Of a stretch of DNA of 64,000 nt, positions 17,648 to 26,660 are shown one piece after another. The DNA lies in contig NZ_CP114283.1 of assembly GCF_027107535.1 (NCBI RefSeq), positions 8,308,001 to 8,372,000 on the forward strand, given 5' to 3'. The stretch comes from Streptomyces aurantiacus. Its GTDB lineage: Bacteria > Actinomycetota > Actinomycetes > Streptomycetales > Streptomycetaceae. Both the position numbers and the translations under genes were made by a program. How positions within the stretch are numbered: the first letter of the stretch is position 1; each line of letters starts with the position of its first letter. The notes beneath the pieces are model-generated. The model did not search any database, had not been told where the DNA came from, and worked only from the letters and a program-made list of their open reading frames with translations.

Positions 17648-18631
17648 ATGTTCCGTTTCCTCGTCCGCCGGACGCTCGGCGCGCTGCTGATCCTCCTGAT
17701 CATCAGCGCCCTCACCTTCGTGCTCTTCTACGTCGCCCCCCGTGACCCGGCGCGCGCCGCCTGCGGCAAGCTGTGCACGCCGCAGACACTCGCGCTGGTC
17801 CGGCACAACCTCGGGATCTCCGACCCCCTGCCGGTCCAGTACTGGCACTGGCTCGTCGGCGTGTTCGCCGGCCGCGACTACACGGGGCTCGGGCACTGCC
17901 CCGCCCCGTGCCTCGGCTACTCGTTCACCAACCACGAGCCGGTGCTCGGCCTGATCACCGACCGCTTCCCGACGACGCTCTCGCTCTCGCTGGGCAGCAC
18001 GGTCGTGTTCGTGGTCTTCGGGGTGGGCACCGGAATGATCGCGGCGGTCAAGCAGGGCAGGCCGCTGGACAAGATCGCGTCCTCCGCCTCGCTGGTCGGC
18101 TCGTCGCTGCAGATCTACATCGTCGGCGTGGTCGCGATGTACTACCTCTCCGACCAGTGGCATCTGCTGCCCCGGCCGCAGGACAGCGTGGGGTTCACCC
18201 AGGATCCGGCCGCGTGGTTCAAGGGCCTGCTGCTGCCCTGGCTGGTCCTCGCGCTGATCTTCACCGCCAACTACACCCGGATGACCCGCTCCCAGCTGGT
18301 GGAGACCCTGAACGAGGACTACGTGCGCACCGCGCGCGCCAAGGGCCTCTCCCGCCGGACGGTCTTCTTCCGGTTCGCCTGGCGGGGTGCGATGGGCCCG
18401 ATCGTCACGATCCTCGGGCTCGACATCGGCTACCTCCTCGGCGGCGCGATCATCACCGAGGAGACCTTCGGCCTGCACGGCATCGGCGCCCTGTCCATCA
18501 AGGCCGTACGGGACAACGACCTGCCGCTGCTGCTCGGCGTGGTCCTCACCGCGGCCGCCGCGATCGTCGTCGCCAACATCGTCGTCGACGCCGTCTACGC
18601 CCTCATCGACCCGCGGGTCCGGCTCGCGTAG
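17648..18631 (+). CDS. Operon B oligopeptide ABC permease (DppB type, BldKC-like)
   Basis: A 327-residue permease, ATG 17648, 23 bp after the binding-protein stop with no hairpin between. Six helices; the periplasmic loop has two cysteine pairs (AACGKLCTP; LGHCPAPCLGYSF) that are matched in the BldKC candidate (LSCGKNCSP; GHCSAPCLGVSF). This shared Cys pattern separates the bldK-type permeases from the operon A permease. EAA loop VRTARAKGLSRRTVFFRF. Ends DPRVRLA, identical to the BldKC candidate. Confidence 0.92.
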   Translation: MFRFLVRRTLGALLILLIISALTFVLFYVAPRDPARAACGKLCTPQTLALVRHNLGISDPLPVQYWHWLVGVFAGRDYTGLGHCPAPCLGYSFTNHEPVLGLITDRFPTTLSLSLGSTVVFVVFGVGTGMIAAVKQGRPLDKIASSASLVGSSLQIYIVGVVAMYYLSDQWHLLPRPQDSVGFTQDPAAWFKGLLLPWLVLALIFTANYTRMTRSQLVETLNEDYVRTARAKGLSRRTVFFRFAWRGAMGPIVTILGLDIGYLLGGAIITEETFGLHGIGALSIKAVRDNDLPLLLGVVLTAAAAIVVANIVVDAVYALIDPRVRLA

Positions 18632-18682
18632 GCGCTGCTGCGCCGCAGCGGGCGGTTCGCCGGCTGCGGGACCGTCGTGGCC

Positions 18683-18715
18683 GGTCGCACAGTTCCCCGC
18701 GCCCCTTCGGGGCGC
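18683..18715 (+). repeat. Dispersed Streptomyces intergenic repeat with GCGCCCC hairpin
   Basis: A reverse-oriented copy of the GGGGCGCGGGGAACTG element occupies 18683-18705. Its end forms a 7-bp hairpin, GCGCCCC-TTC-GGGGCGC, at 18699-18715. It sits in the 135-bp gap between the permease and first ATPase of operon B, so it may reduce expression of the ATPase genes. Related copies are at 46955-47056. Confidence 0.55.
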
Positions 18716-18766
18716 TCCGCACCGGCCCCTCGCCGGATCCGTCCGACCATCTGGAGAGACAGCCCC

Positions 18767-19792
18767 ATGAGCACTCCCTTCCTCTCCGTGCGCGACCTGC
18801 GCGTCCACTTCTCCACCGAGGACGGTGTCGTCAGAGCCGTCGACGGGCTCTCCTTCGACCTGGCCGAGGGCAGGACGCTCGGCATCGTGGGCGAGTCCGG
18901 CTCGGGCAAGTCCGTCACCAACCTGGCGATCCTCGGCCTGCACGACCGCGAACACACCGCGGTGGACGGCGAGATCCTGCTCGACGGCAAGGACCTGCTG
19001 ACCGCGACCGAGCGGCAGCTGGAGCGGCTGCGCGGCAACACCATGTCGATGATCTTCCAGGACGCGCTGGCCTCGCTCTCGCCGTTCCACACGATCGGGA
19101 AGCAGATCGGCGAGACGTACCGCAAGCACACCGGGGCGTCCCGGCACGCGGCACGCTCGCGGGCGGTGGAGATGCTCAGACGCGTCGGCATCCCGCAGCC
19201 CGACCTGCGGGTGGACGACTACCCGCACCAGTTCTCCGGCGGGATGCGCCAGCGCGCGATGATCGCCATGGCCCTGGTCTGCGATCCACGGCTGCTGATC
19301 GCGGACGAGCCGACCACCGCGCTCGACGTGACGGTCCAGGCGCAGATCATGGACCTGCTCAAGGACCTCCAGCAGGAGTTCGGCACGGCGATCGTCTTCA
19401 TCACCCACGACCTGGGGGTCATCTCCCACGTCGCCGACGAGGTACTGGTGATGTACGGCGGCCGCTGCGTGGAGCGGGGCACGCGGAGCGAAGTGCTGCG
19501 CACACCCCAGCACCCGTACACCTGGGGCCTGCTCGGCTCGATGCCGAGCCTCGACGGGCCGGTCGACGTGCCGCTGTCGCCGATCCCCGGCCTGCCGCCC
19601 TCCCTCCTCAACCCGCCGTCGGGCTGCCGCTTCCACCCGCGGTGCGCGTTCGTGGAGAAGGTCCACGCGGGACTGTGTGCCACGGACAGCCCCGAGTTGC
19701 GCATCACCGCCGGGCGCGGCGCCGCCTGCCACCTCAGCGCCGGGCAGCGCCGGGAGTTCTTCACCGACTACGCGACGCCGCAGCCCAACTGA
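18767..19792 (+). CDS. Operon B oligopeptide ABC ATPase (OppD type, BldKD-like)
   Basis: A 341-residue ATPase from ATG 18767. Walker [10 protein letters not shown], signature [16 protein letters not shown], Walker [14 protein letters not shown]-loop [11 protein letters not shown]-terminal Cys motif ([10 protein letters not shown]). The opening [18 protein letters not shown] is nearly the same as in the BldKD candidate ([18 protein letters not shown]), supporting a duplication. It pairs with the next ATPase 26 bp downstream. Confidence 0.92.
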   Translation: MSTPFLSVRDLRVHFSTEDGVVRAVDGLSFDLAEGRTLGIVGESGSGKSVTNLAILGLHDREHTAVDGEILLDGKDLLTATERQLERLRGNTMSMIFQDALASLSPFHTIGKQIGETYRKHTGASRHAARSRAVEMLRRVGIPQPDLRVDDYPHQFSGGMRQRAMIAMALVCDPRLLIADEPTTALDVTVQAQIMDLLKDLQQEFGTAIVFITHDLGVISHVADEVLVMYGGRCVERGTRSEVLRTPQHPYTWGLLGSMPSLDGPVDVPLSPIPGLPPSLLNPPSGCRFHPRCAFVEKVHAGLCATDSPELRITAGRGAACHLSAGQRREFFTDYATPQPN

Positions 19793-19818
19793 CCCGCGAG
19801 AGATGGGACTTCACGTTC

Positions 19819-20877
19819 ATGAGCAGCACGAACCCCCTGCTGGAGGTCACCGGGCTCACCCAACACTTCCCGGTGCGGGGCGGCTTCCCCCTCCGCCGCA
19901 CGGTCGGCGCGGTCCGGGCCGTCGACGGGCTCGATCTCCGGGTCGCCGAGGGCGAGAGCCTGGGCCTGGTCGGCGAGTCCGGCTGCGGCAAGTCGACCAC
20001 GGGCCGACTCATCACCCGGCTCCTGGAACCGACCGCCGGGAAGATCACGTACCGCGGCCAGGACATCACGCACGCCGGCCGCAAGGAGCTGGCACCGGTC
20101 CGCTCCGAGATCCAGATGATCTTCCAGGACCCGTACGCCTCGTTGAACCCCCGGCACACGGTCGGACGGATCGTCTCCGGGCCCATGGAGATCAACGGCA
20201 TCGACCCGCCCGGCGGCCGCGAGCGGCGCGTGCACGAACTGCTGGAGACCGTCGGCCTCAACCCCGAGCACTACAACCGCTTCCCGCACGAGTTCTCCGG
20301 CGGTCAGCGCCAGCGCATCGGCGTGGCCCGGGCCCTGGCGCTGAACCCGAGACTGATCGTCGCGGACGAGCCGGTGTCGGCCCTGGACGTGTCGATCCAG
20401 GCCCAGGTGGTGAACCTCCTGCAGACCCTGCGGGAGGACCTGGGCATCGCGTTCGTCTTCATCGCCCACGACCTGGCGATCGTCCGGCACTTCTCGCAGC
20501 GCGTCGCCGTGATGTACCTCGGCCGGATCGTCGAGACCGCCGACCGTGACGACCTGTACGCGAACCCGCGCCACCCGTACACGCGGGCGCTGCTGTCCGC
20601 CGTACCGGAGGCGACCGCAGAGACGGCGTCCGGTGGCGCCCCGGCCCGCGCACGCATCCGCCTCACGGGAGACGTGCCCTCACCCCTCGACCCGCCGTCG
20701 GGCTGCCGGTTCCGCACGCGCTGCTGGAAGGCGACGCAGAGGTGCGCCTCGGAGGTGCCGGCGCTGGTGCGGGCCCACGGGAACGGGGTGGGGCACCTGA
20801 CGGCCTGCCACCATCCGGAGGGCAGGGACACGGTCCCCGGGCCCCGGCTCTCCTCGGGCCCCGGGATCGCGGCCTGA
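19819..20877 (+). CDS. Operon B oligopeptide ABC ATPase (OppF type, BldKE-like)
   Basis: A 352-residue ATPase from ATG 19819 (MSSTNPLLEVTGL). It has Walker [11 protein letters not shown]-loop MIFQDPYASLNP, signature [17 protein letters not shown], Walker [13 protein letters not shown] and the Cys-rich Opp extension. Long blocks match the BldKE candidate (RLITRLLEPTAGKITY, VGLNPEHYNRFPHEF), so operons B and C clearly share an origin. Last gene of operon B; its stop lies inside a terminator hairpin. Confidence 0.92.
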   Translation: MSSTNPLLEVTGLTQHFPVRGGFPLRRTVGAVRAVDGLDLRVAEGESLGLVGESGCGKSTTGRLITRLLEPTAGKITYRGQDITHAGRKELAPVRSEIQMIFQDPYASLNPRHTVGRIVSGPMEINGIDPPGGRERRVHELLETVGLNPEHYNRFPHEFSGGQRQRIGVARALALNPRLIVADEPVSALDVSIQAQVVNLLQTLREDLGIAFVFIAHDLAIVRHFSQRVAVMYLGRIVETADRDDLYANPRHPYTRALLSAVPEATAETASGGAPARARIRLTGDVPSPLDPPSGCRFRTRCWKATQRCASEVPALVRAHGNGVGHLTACHHPEGRDTVPGPRLSSGPGIAA

Positions 20878-20910
20878 GCGGGGCGGGGCTCAGCCCTGCT
20901 CGCCCCGCTC
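20876..20910. terminator. Bidirectional hairpin between operon B and the VOC gene
   Basis: Arms GAGCGGGGCG (20876-20885) and exact complement (20901-20910), with an inner GGGCT/AGCCC pairing in the loop. It overlaps the 3' ends of both converging genes, which are only 12 bp apart. Confidence 0.6.
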
Positions 20911-21264
20911 CACGCAGAACTCGTTGCCCTCGGGGTCCGCCAGGAGGACCCAGCCGCCGCCGTCCGGGCGGGTCCGGTCCGCGATCAGCCGGGCCCCGAG
21001 ACCGAGGGCCCGCTCGACCTCCGCCGCTCGGGTGCGTCCCTGCGGCCGCAGGTCGAAGTGGATACGGTTCTTGGCCGTCTTGCCCTCCGGGACCCGCACG
21101 AAGAGCAGCCTCGGGCCGCCGGCCGGATCCTGGATCAGTGCCTCCGGGTCACCGGGCTTGTCGTCGTCGGCCAGGGGCCGGCCGAGCAGCTCGCTCCAGA
21201 ACAGCCCGAGATCGTACGGGTCCCCAGTGCAGTCGAAGGTGATGCTGTGGATGCTGGGATCCAA
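20890..21264 (-). CDS. VOC-family (glyoxalase/bleomycin-resistance fold) protein
   Basis: A 124-residue single-unit VOC protein. The start is TTG (21264), supported by GGAGGAG 4-5 nt upstream. The sequence SITFDCTGDPYDLGLFWSELLGRPL and the ending LLADPEGNEFCVE fit the family, whose members bind a metal and act on small molecules or sequester antibiotics. IHFDL and EGNEFCVE supply the usual metal-ligand positions. Substrate unknown. It lies downstream of the bldK operon terminator, so it is probably transcribed separately. Confidence 0.8.
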   Translation of the reverse strand: MDPSIHSITFDCTGDPYDLGLFWSELLGRPLADDDKPGDPEALIQDPAGGPRLLFVRVPEGKTAKNRIHFDLRPQGRTRAAEVERALGLGARLIADRTRPDGGGWVLLADPEGNEFCVERGEQG

Positions 21265-21371
21265 CTGGCTCCTCCAGGAGCTTCGTCACGGTTCTCGCCC
21301 GGGCGGCCCCCACCCGCCCCGTCCACTCCTGAGGGCCGCTCCCCCGCCGGACCGGACGGCCCCGGCCTCGA

Positions 21372-21441
21372 CCTCGAACGTCGGACGGGCTGAAGGCGCC
21401 GGCGCGGGCCGACAGGTCTTCAGCCCGTCCGGCGTTCGAGG
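21372..21441. terminator. Large inverted repeat (23-bp arms) after the bldK operon
   Basis: Arms 21372-21394 and 21419-21441 match at 22 of 23 positions (one G-T wobble), loop 24 nt; the core reads CGGACGGGCTGAA and its complement. It is 33 nt beyond the stop of the last bldK gene. This type of element is recurrent in Streptomyces intergenic DNA and acts at least as a strong terminator. Confidence 0.75.
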
Positions 21442-21473
21442 AGCGGGGATCGCGGGGACGGTGGCCCCGAGTC

Positions 21474-22586
21474 CTACTCCGCGTCCTTCTCCAGCGCCGC
21501 GAGCGCCGGGTCGAGGACGATGTCCTCGCCGCGCGCCTCGGTCGTCGGGTCCTCCGGGAAGTGGCACGCCGTGAGGTGGCCCTCGCGGTTGCCCGAGATC
21601 TGCACCAGCGGGGGCTCCTCCGTGGCGCACTTGTCCTGGGCCTTCCAGCACCGGGTACGGAACCGGCAGCCGGACGGCGGGTGGATCGGCGAGGGAACGT
21701 CACCGGAGAGCCGGATCCGCTCCCGGTCCTCGGTCTCGTCGTCGAGCGCGACCTCCGGCACCGCCGACAGCAGGGCGTGGGTGTACGGGTGGCGGGGCCG
21801 GTTGTAGATCGAGTCCCGGTCGCCGACCTCCACGATCTTGCCGAGGTACATCACCGCGAGGCGCTGCGAGAAGTGCCGGACGATCGCCAGGTCGTGCGCG
21901 ATGAAGAGGAAGGCGATGCCCATCTCTTCCTGGACCTTCTGGAGCAGGTTGACGACCTGCGCCTGGATCGACACGTCGAGCGCGGAGACCGGCTCGTCCG
22001 CGACGATCAGCTTCGGGTTCAGCGCCAGGGCCCGGGCCACGCCGATGCGCTGGCGCTGGCCGCCGGAGAACTCGTGCGGGAAGCGGTTGTAGTGCTCGGG
22101 GTTGAGGCCGACCAGTTCCAGCAGCTCGCGTACGCGTGTCTCGCGGCCACCGGGCGGGTTGATCCCGTTGACCTCCATCGGCGACTTGATGATGGTGCCG
22201 ACGGTCTGCCGCGGGTTCAGCGACGAGTACGGGTCCTGGAAGATCATCTGGATCTCGGACCGCACGGGGGCGATCTGCCTGCGCGAGGCGTGCGTGATGT
22301 CCTGCCCCGCGTACGTGATCTTTCCGGCGGTCGGTTCCAGGAGCCGGGTGATGAGCCGGCCCGTGGTCGACTTGCCGCAGCCGGACTCGCCGACCAGGCC
22401 GACGCTCTCGCCGACGCCGACGGTCAGGTCGACCCCGTCCACCGCCTGTACGGCTCCGACCTTGCGCTTGATCGGGAAGCCGCCGTAGATCGGGAAGTGT
22501 TTCGTCAGGCCCTCGACGGAGAGCAGCGTCTCGGCCGCCCCGTCCACCGGGCCCTGCGGCTTCGGCAGGGTGAGTTTGTCGCTCAT
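21474..22586 (-). CDS. bldKE: Oligopeptide ABC ATPase, BldKE candidate
   Basis: A 370-residue OppF-type ATPase. Walker [10 protein letters not shown], signature [17 protein letters not shown], Walker [14 protein letters not shown]-loop IAHDLAIVRH and the Cys-rich extension ([15 protein letters not shown]). Its AGGGAGA ribosome site overlaps the stop of the preceding ATPase. Last gene of the permease-SBP-permease-ATPase-ATPase operon next to typA, the order and neighbourhood I remember for bldKABCDE of S. coelicolor, which imports an oligopeptide signal needed for aerial growth. Orthology by synteny is inference. Confidence 0.82.
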   Translation of the reverse strand: MSDKLTLPKPQGPVDGAAETLLSVEGLTKHFPIYGGFPIKRKVGAVQAVDGVDLTVGVGESVGLVGESGCGKSTTGRLITRLLEPTAGKITYAGQDITHASRRQIAPVRSEIQMIFQDPYSSLNPRQTVGTIIKSPMEVNGINPPGGRETRVRELLELVGLNPEHYNRFPHEFSGGQRQRIGVARALALNPKLIVADEPVSALDVSIQAQVVNLLQKVQEEMGIAFLFIAHDLAIVRHFSQRLAVMYLGKIVEVGDRDSIYNRPRHPYTHALLSAVPEVALDDETEDRERIRLSGDVPSPIHPPSGCRFRTRCWKAQDKCATEEPPLVQISGNREGHLTACHFPEDPTTEARGEDIVLDPALAALEKDAE

Positions 22587-22598
22587 GTGTCGTTCTCC

Positions 22599-23660
22599 CT
22601 AGCCCAGCCGGGGCTTGATCTGTTCGATGAAAAGGGTCGACTTCTGCTCATCGCCCAGGTGACAGGCGGCGCCGCGGCCCGCGGGCAGCTGCGGCCGGTC
22701 ACTGGAGCAGCGCGTTCCGCCGACCTCGGAGGTGAAGCCGCACCGCGGGTGGAACGGGCAGCCCGACGGCGGGTTCAGCAGGCTGGGCGGAGACCCCGGG
22801 ATCGGGGTGAGCGCCTGCGCCGTGTCACCGCCGAGTCGCGGCATCGAGCTCAGCAGGCCCCAGGTGTACGGGTGCTGGGGGGCGCGCAGCACTTCGCGGA
22901 CGCTGCCGCGTTCCACAGCCCGCCCCGAGTACATCACCAGCAGGTCGTCGGCCATCTTGGAGATGACGCCGAGGTCGTGGGTGATGAAGATGATCGCCGA
23001 ACCGAACTCCTGCTGGAGGTCCTTGAGCAGGTCCAGGATCTGGGCCTGCACCGTCACGTCCAGGGCCGTGGTCGGCTCGTCGGCGATCAGCAGGTCGGGG
23101 TCGCAGATCAGCGCCATGGCGATCATGGCGCGCTGGCGCATACCGCCGGAGAACTGGTGCGGGTAGTCGTTGAAGCGCATCGCGGGCTGCGGGATGCCGA
23201 CCTTGTCGAGCATCTCGATGGCCCGCGCCTTCGCCTCCTTCTTGGAGGCGCCGGTGTGCTTCATGAACGGTTCCGCGATCTGCCGGCCCACCGTGTAGTA
23301 CGGCGAGAGCGCGGTCAGCGGGTCCTGGAAGATCATCGCGACCTTGTTGCCGCGAAGCTTCTCCATCTCCTTCTCGGTCGCGGTGACCAGTTCCTTGCCG
23401 TCCAGGACGATCTCGCCCTCGACGGTGGCGGTCTTGGGGTTGTGCAGGCCGAGGACGGTCAGGTTGGTGACGGACTTGCCGGAGCCCGACTCACCCACGA
23501 TGCCCAGTGTCTTGCCGCGTTCGACGTCGAAGGAGAGCCCGTCGACGGCCTTCACGATGCCGTCCTCAGTGGAGAACCGCACGCGCAGGTCGCGGACCGA
23601 GAGGAAGGCCTCCGGCCCGCTCGGGGCCTTCTCGCCTTCGGTCTTGGTCAGTGTGGTCAC
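22599..23660 (-). CDS. bldKD: Oligopeptide ABC ATPase, BldKD candidate
   Basis: A 353-residue OppD-type ATPase starting with GTG 23660. The ribosome site AGGAGA overlaps the TAG stop of the preceding permease, giving tight coupling. Walker [10 protein letters not shown], signature [16 protein letters not shown], Walker [14 protein letters not shown]-loop [11 protein letters not shown]-terminal Cys motif (GCPFHPRCGF). It heterodimerises with the next gene product at the permease complex by family analogy. Confidence 0.82.
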   Translation of the reverse strand: MTTLTKTEGEKAPSGPEAFLSVRDLRVRFSTEDGIVKAVDGLSFDVERGKTLGIVGESGSGKSVTNLTVLGLHNPKTATVEGEIVLDGKELVTATEKEMEKLRGNKVAMIFQDPLTALSPYYTVGRQIAEPFMKHTGASKKEAKARAIEMLDKVGIPQPAMRFNDYPHQFSGGMRQRAMIAMALICDPDLLIADEPTTALDVTVQAQILDLLKDLQQEFGSAIIFITHDLGVISKMADDLLVMYSGRAVERGSVREVLRAPQHPYTWGLLSSMPRLGGDTAQALTPIPGSPPSLLNPPSGCPFHPRCGFTSEVGGTRCSSDRPQLPAGRGAACHLGDEQKSTLFIEQIKPRLG

Positions 23661-23670
23661 GGTATTTCTC

Positions 23671-24648
23671 CTAGGCGAGGCGCACGCGCGGGTCGATGTA
23701 GGCGTAGGCGAGGTCCACGATGATGTTCAGGATCAGGATGAAGAAGGCCCCGAACAGCATGACGCCCATCGTCAGCGGAAGGTCCTTGCTCAGCGAACCC
23801 TGGACCGCCAGACGCCCGATACCGGCGAGGTCGAAGGTGAACTCCGTGACCACCGCGCCCGAGAGCAGCGCGCTGAGGTCCATGCCGATGATGGTGACGA
23901 TGGGGATGAGCGAACCGCGCCAGGCGTACCGGAAGAAGACGTACCGCTGCCGCATGCCTTTGGCGCGCGCCGTACGGACGTGCTCCTCCTGCAGCTGCTC
24001 GATCATCGTCGAGCGGGCCATACGCGTGTACTGGGCGGTGAAGATCGTGGCCATCACGGCCCAGGGGATCAGCATGCCCATGAACCAGTCACCCGGGTTG
24101 TCCGTGAACGAGACGTACTTGGGGAACTCCAGCCAGCCGGTCTGGTAGACCAGGATGCCAAGGACGATCGGGCCCAGGAAGTAGATCTGGAACGAGCTGA
24201 GCACCATCGAGGCGCCGCTGACCACCTTGTCGATGACCGTACCGCGCTTCCAGGCAGCCATCAGACCCGTACCGAGGCCGAACAGCAGGAAGATCACCAG
24301 GCCGCCGACGGTCAGCGAGAGCGTCAGCGGGAAGCGGTCCATGATGGAGTCCCACACGAAGTCGCCGCTGTCGAAGGAGACACCCAGACACGGGGCGGAG
24401 CAGTGTCCCTGCGGGAAGTCCCGGCCGGACACGATACCCATCATGAATTCCCAGAACTGGGTGGTGATGGGCTTGTCCAGGCCGAGGTTCTCACGGATGA
24501 CCGCGATGTTCTCGGGGGAACAGTTCTTGCCGCAGGACAGCTGCGCGAAGTCCTGGGGGATCGTATAGAACAGGAAGAACGTGAAGGCGCCGATCAGGAA
24601 CATGATCACGACGGCGCCGCTCAGCCTGCGGATGAGGAACTGAAGCAT
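23671..24648 (-). CDS. bldKC: Oligopeptide ABC permease, BldKC candidate
   Basis: A 325-residue DppB-type permease with six helices. The periplasmic loop carries CGKNC and CSAPC cysteine motifs, also present in the operon B permease but not in operon A. EAA loop VRTARAKGMRQRYVFFRY. The ATG has no strong ribosome site, and a hairpin separates it from the upstream SBP gene. Lower expression than the SBP is therefore likely. Confidence 0.82.
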   Translation of the reverse strand: MLQFLIRRLSGAVVIMFLIGAFTFFLFYTIPQDFAQLSCGKNCSPENIAVIRENLGLDKPITTQFWEFMMGIVSGRDFPQGHCSAPCLGVSFDSGDFVWDSIMDRFPLTLSLTVGGLVIFLLFGLGTGLMAAWKRGTVIDKVVSGASMVLSSFQIYFLGPIVLGILVYQTGWLEFPKYVSFTDNPGDWFMGMLIPWAVMATIFTAQYTRMARSTMIEQLQEEHVRTARAKGMRQRYVFFRYAWRGSLIPIVTIIGMDLSALLSGAVVTEFTFDLAGIGRLAVQGSLSKDLPLTMGVMLFGAFFILILNIIVDLAYAYIDPRVRLA

Positions 24649-24697
24649 GGCGGGTGGGTGCTCTCTTCGAAACGCGGCGGCAGGAGGGGGATACCGT

Positions 24698-24735
24698 CCG
24701 CGGGGGTGCGCTCCGCCTGGCGCACACCCCCGCGG
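24698..24735 (-). terminator. Intercistronic hairpin after the bldKB candidate
   Basis: CCGCGGGGGTG followed by CGC (24698-24711) pairs with the stretch to 24735, interrupted only by a 2-nt bulge; loop about 8 nt. It begins 18 nt after the binding-protein stop. It parallels the hairpin at 12610-12643 in operon A and probably tunes SBP:permease ratios. Confidence 0.65.
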
Positions 24736-24753
24736 ATCAGCCGAGCTGACTGT

Positions 24754-26559
24754 TTACGGCTGCTTCAGGAACAGGTCGTTGATGTCGATGTAGCTCGACT
24801 CCGTGCTGTACCGGGCACCACCGATGTTCGAACCGTAGAGCTGGATCTGCTTCGAGTAGTAGACCGGGGCGCCGGGGTTGATGCCCTCCACGATGCGGTG
24901 GTGAGCCGCTTCCCACGTCTTGGCCGCCTGCTCGGGCTCCTCCGTCACGGCCTTCTTGATGAGGTCGTTGACCTGCTTGTCGTCGATGTGCGAGTAGTTC
25001 GGCGCACCATCGGCGACCAGCTCGCCGTCGTAGACGGGGGTGATGACCGTGGACGAGGACGGCCAGTCCTGGCCCCAGCCGGTCATGTAGAGGTCGTACG
25101 GGTTCTTGAGCTTGCCGACCTGCTCGTAGAAGGTCGCGCGGTCGATCTCCTTGGCCTGGACATCGAAGCCGAGCTTGTTCAGCGCGTCCTTGATGATGAC
25201 CATCTGGGCCTGGCCACGCGGGGTGTTGGAGTAGGCGTAGCTGAGCTTGGTGCCCTGCTTGAAGCCGGCCTCCTTCAGCAGCGCCTTGGCCTTCGCCGGG
25301 TCACCGTTGGGCTTCTTCAGCTTGCCGAACGGGTCGTACTTCGGGTCGAAGTCGGGCAGGGTCGGGGCCAGCAGGCCACCCGCGACCTCGCCGCCGTACC
25401 GGCCACCGTCCGCCTGCACCATGGACTGGTTCGGGATCGCGTAGGTGATCGCGTCGCGAACCTTCTTGTCCTTCATCTTGGCGCTGTCGAGGTTGAAGGT
25501 CAGCGACCAGACGTAGGGCTGGTAGCCCTGGATGGTGCGCTTCTTCGCGTCGGCGTCGCCGATGACCGAGGACAGCTGGGCCGGGTCCACGGAGTCCGTG
25601 AACTGGATGGCGTTCTTGGCCTCGCCCTGGTCGGCGATCAGGCGCTTGGTCTGGCTGGCCTGGTCGATGGTGTTGGTGAAGTTGTAGCCGTCGACGTACT
25701 GGTGGCGCACCGAGTCCGTCTTCTCGTCCCACTGGTCGTTCTTGACCAGCTTGACGGACTTGCCGGCCTTGTACTCCGCGACCTTGTACGGGCCGAGCGC
25801 CGCCGGGGCCTTGTCGTACTTCTCCTTCGTGTCCTGCTTCTCGGGCACGATGGCGTAACCGGCCATGGCCAGGGCCTGCGGGAGGTCCGGCTGGGCGACC
25901 TTGAAGTGGAAGACGACGGTCTTGTCGTCCGGGGTCTCCAGGACGGAGTCCGGAAGGTGCTTGCCCTTGTACGGGCCGTCGGGCAGCGCCTTGCGGTATT
26001 CGGGGCCGGAGAGCCAGCTCTGGACGTAGGTCGGACCGTCGAAGATGACCTTCGAGTACTGCCGCTCGATGGTGTGGCGGACGTCGGCGGACGTGATGAC
26101 GTTGCCGTCCTCGTCCTTGATGCCGTCCTTGAGCGTGTACGTCCAGGTCTTGCCGCCGTCGGACGACTTGCCGGAGTCGGTGGCGACGTCACCGACGACC
26201 GTCAGGTTGCCGTTGTCGTCCTCCTGGAAGTTCGTCAGACCGCGGTGGATCAGGTTGGCGAACTGGCCGGCGTCGCTGACGTAGATCTGGCCCGGGTCCA
26301 TGTGGGTCAGGTCGGACTGCTGGTAGACGTTGATGGTGCCGCCGGTCTTGGCGCCGGCCACCGGCTCGGCCGGACCGTTGGACGCCTGGGCGTCACCGTA
26401 GGCAACAGGCTTCGACTGCGACGCGGCGTCGTCCTTGGACTTGGAGTCGTCCTTGCCGTTGCCCTTGCCACTGTCGTTGGAGCAGCCGGTCAGCACCAGC
26501 GACCCCGCTGCGATGGCGACGGCTATGGCTCGCACTGTGCGCGTTCTGATGGGCTTCAT
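24754..26559 (-). CDS. bldKB: Oligopeptide-binding lipoprotein, BldKB candidate
   Basis: A 601-residue solute-binding family 5 lipoprotein. ATG 26559 begins a Sec-type signal (MKPIRTRTVRAIAVAIAAGS) with lipobox LTGC, Cys26. A Lys/Asp/Ser-rich linker of about 40 residues follows. The binding domain contains GGTINVYQQSDLTHMDPGQIY and a domain II core ending in DINDLFLK. Size (BldKB is about 600 residues) and operon position fit BldKB, the receptor for an extracellular oligopeptide that triggers aerial mycelium formation in S. coelicolor. Ligand identity is not visible in sequence. Confidence 0.82.
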   Translation of the reverse strand: MKPIRTRTVRAIAVAIAAGSLVLTGCSNDSGKGNGKDDSKSKDDAASQSKPVAYGDAQASNGPAEPVAGAKTGGTINVYQQSDLTHMDPGQIYVSDAGQFANLIHRGLTNFQEDDNGNLTVVGDVATDSGKSSDGGKTWTYTLKDGIKDEDGNVITSADVRHTIERQYSKVIFDGPTYVQSWLSGPEYRKALPDGPYKGKHLPDSVLETPDDKTVVFHFKVAQPDLPQALAMAGYAIVPEKQDTKEKYDKAPAALGPYKVAEYKAGKSVKLVKNDQWDEKTDSVRHQYVDGYNFTNTIDQASQTKRLIADQGEAKNAIQFTDSVDPAQLSSVIGDADAKKRTIQGYQPYVWSLTFNLDSAKMKDKKVRDAITYAIPNQSMVQADGGRYGGEVAGGLLAPTLPDFDPKYDPFGKLKKPNGDPAKAKALLKEAGFKQGTKLSYAYSNTPRGQAQMVIIKDALNKLGFDVQAKEIDRATFYEQVGKLKNPYDLYMTGWGQDWPSSSTVITPVYDGELVADGAPNYSHIDDKQVNDLIKKAVTEEPEQAAKTWEAAHHRIVEGINPGAPVYYSKQIQLYGSNIGGARYSTESSYIDINDLFLKQP

Positions 26560-26660
26560 GAGGCCGATGCACCTACCTGTCGATTGTTGTCCACGAGTGC
26601 TGCCTGACGGTCCGGTCTCCCGGAACGGGGGTGGCAGCCCCCCCACCCACCAATGGACGG

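Noticed and set aside
20890..21264. VOC gene as the last cistron of the bldK operon
   Set aside because: A 23-bp-arm inverted repeat lies between them, so read-through is unlikely.
23344..26607. 1087-codon plus-strand open frame across the bldK operon
   Set aside because: Shadow of three well-supported minus-strand transporter genes; composition is typical of antisense frames in high-GC DNA.
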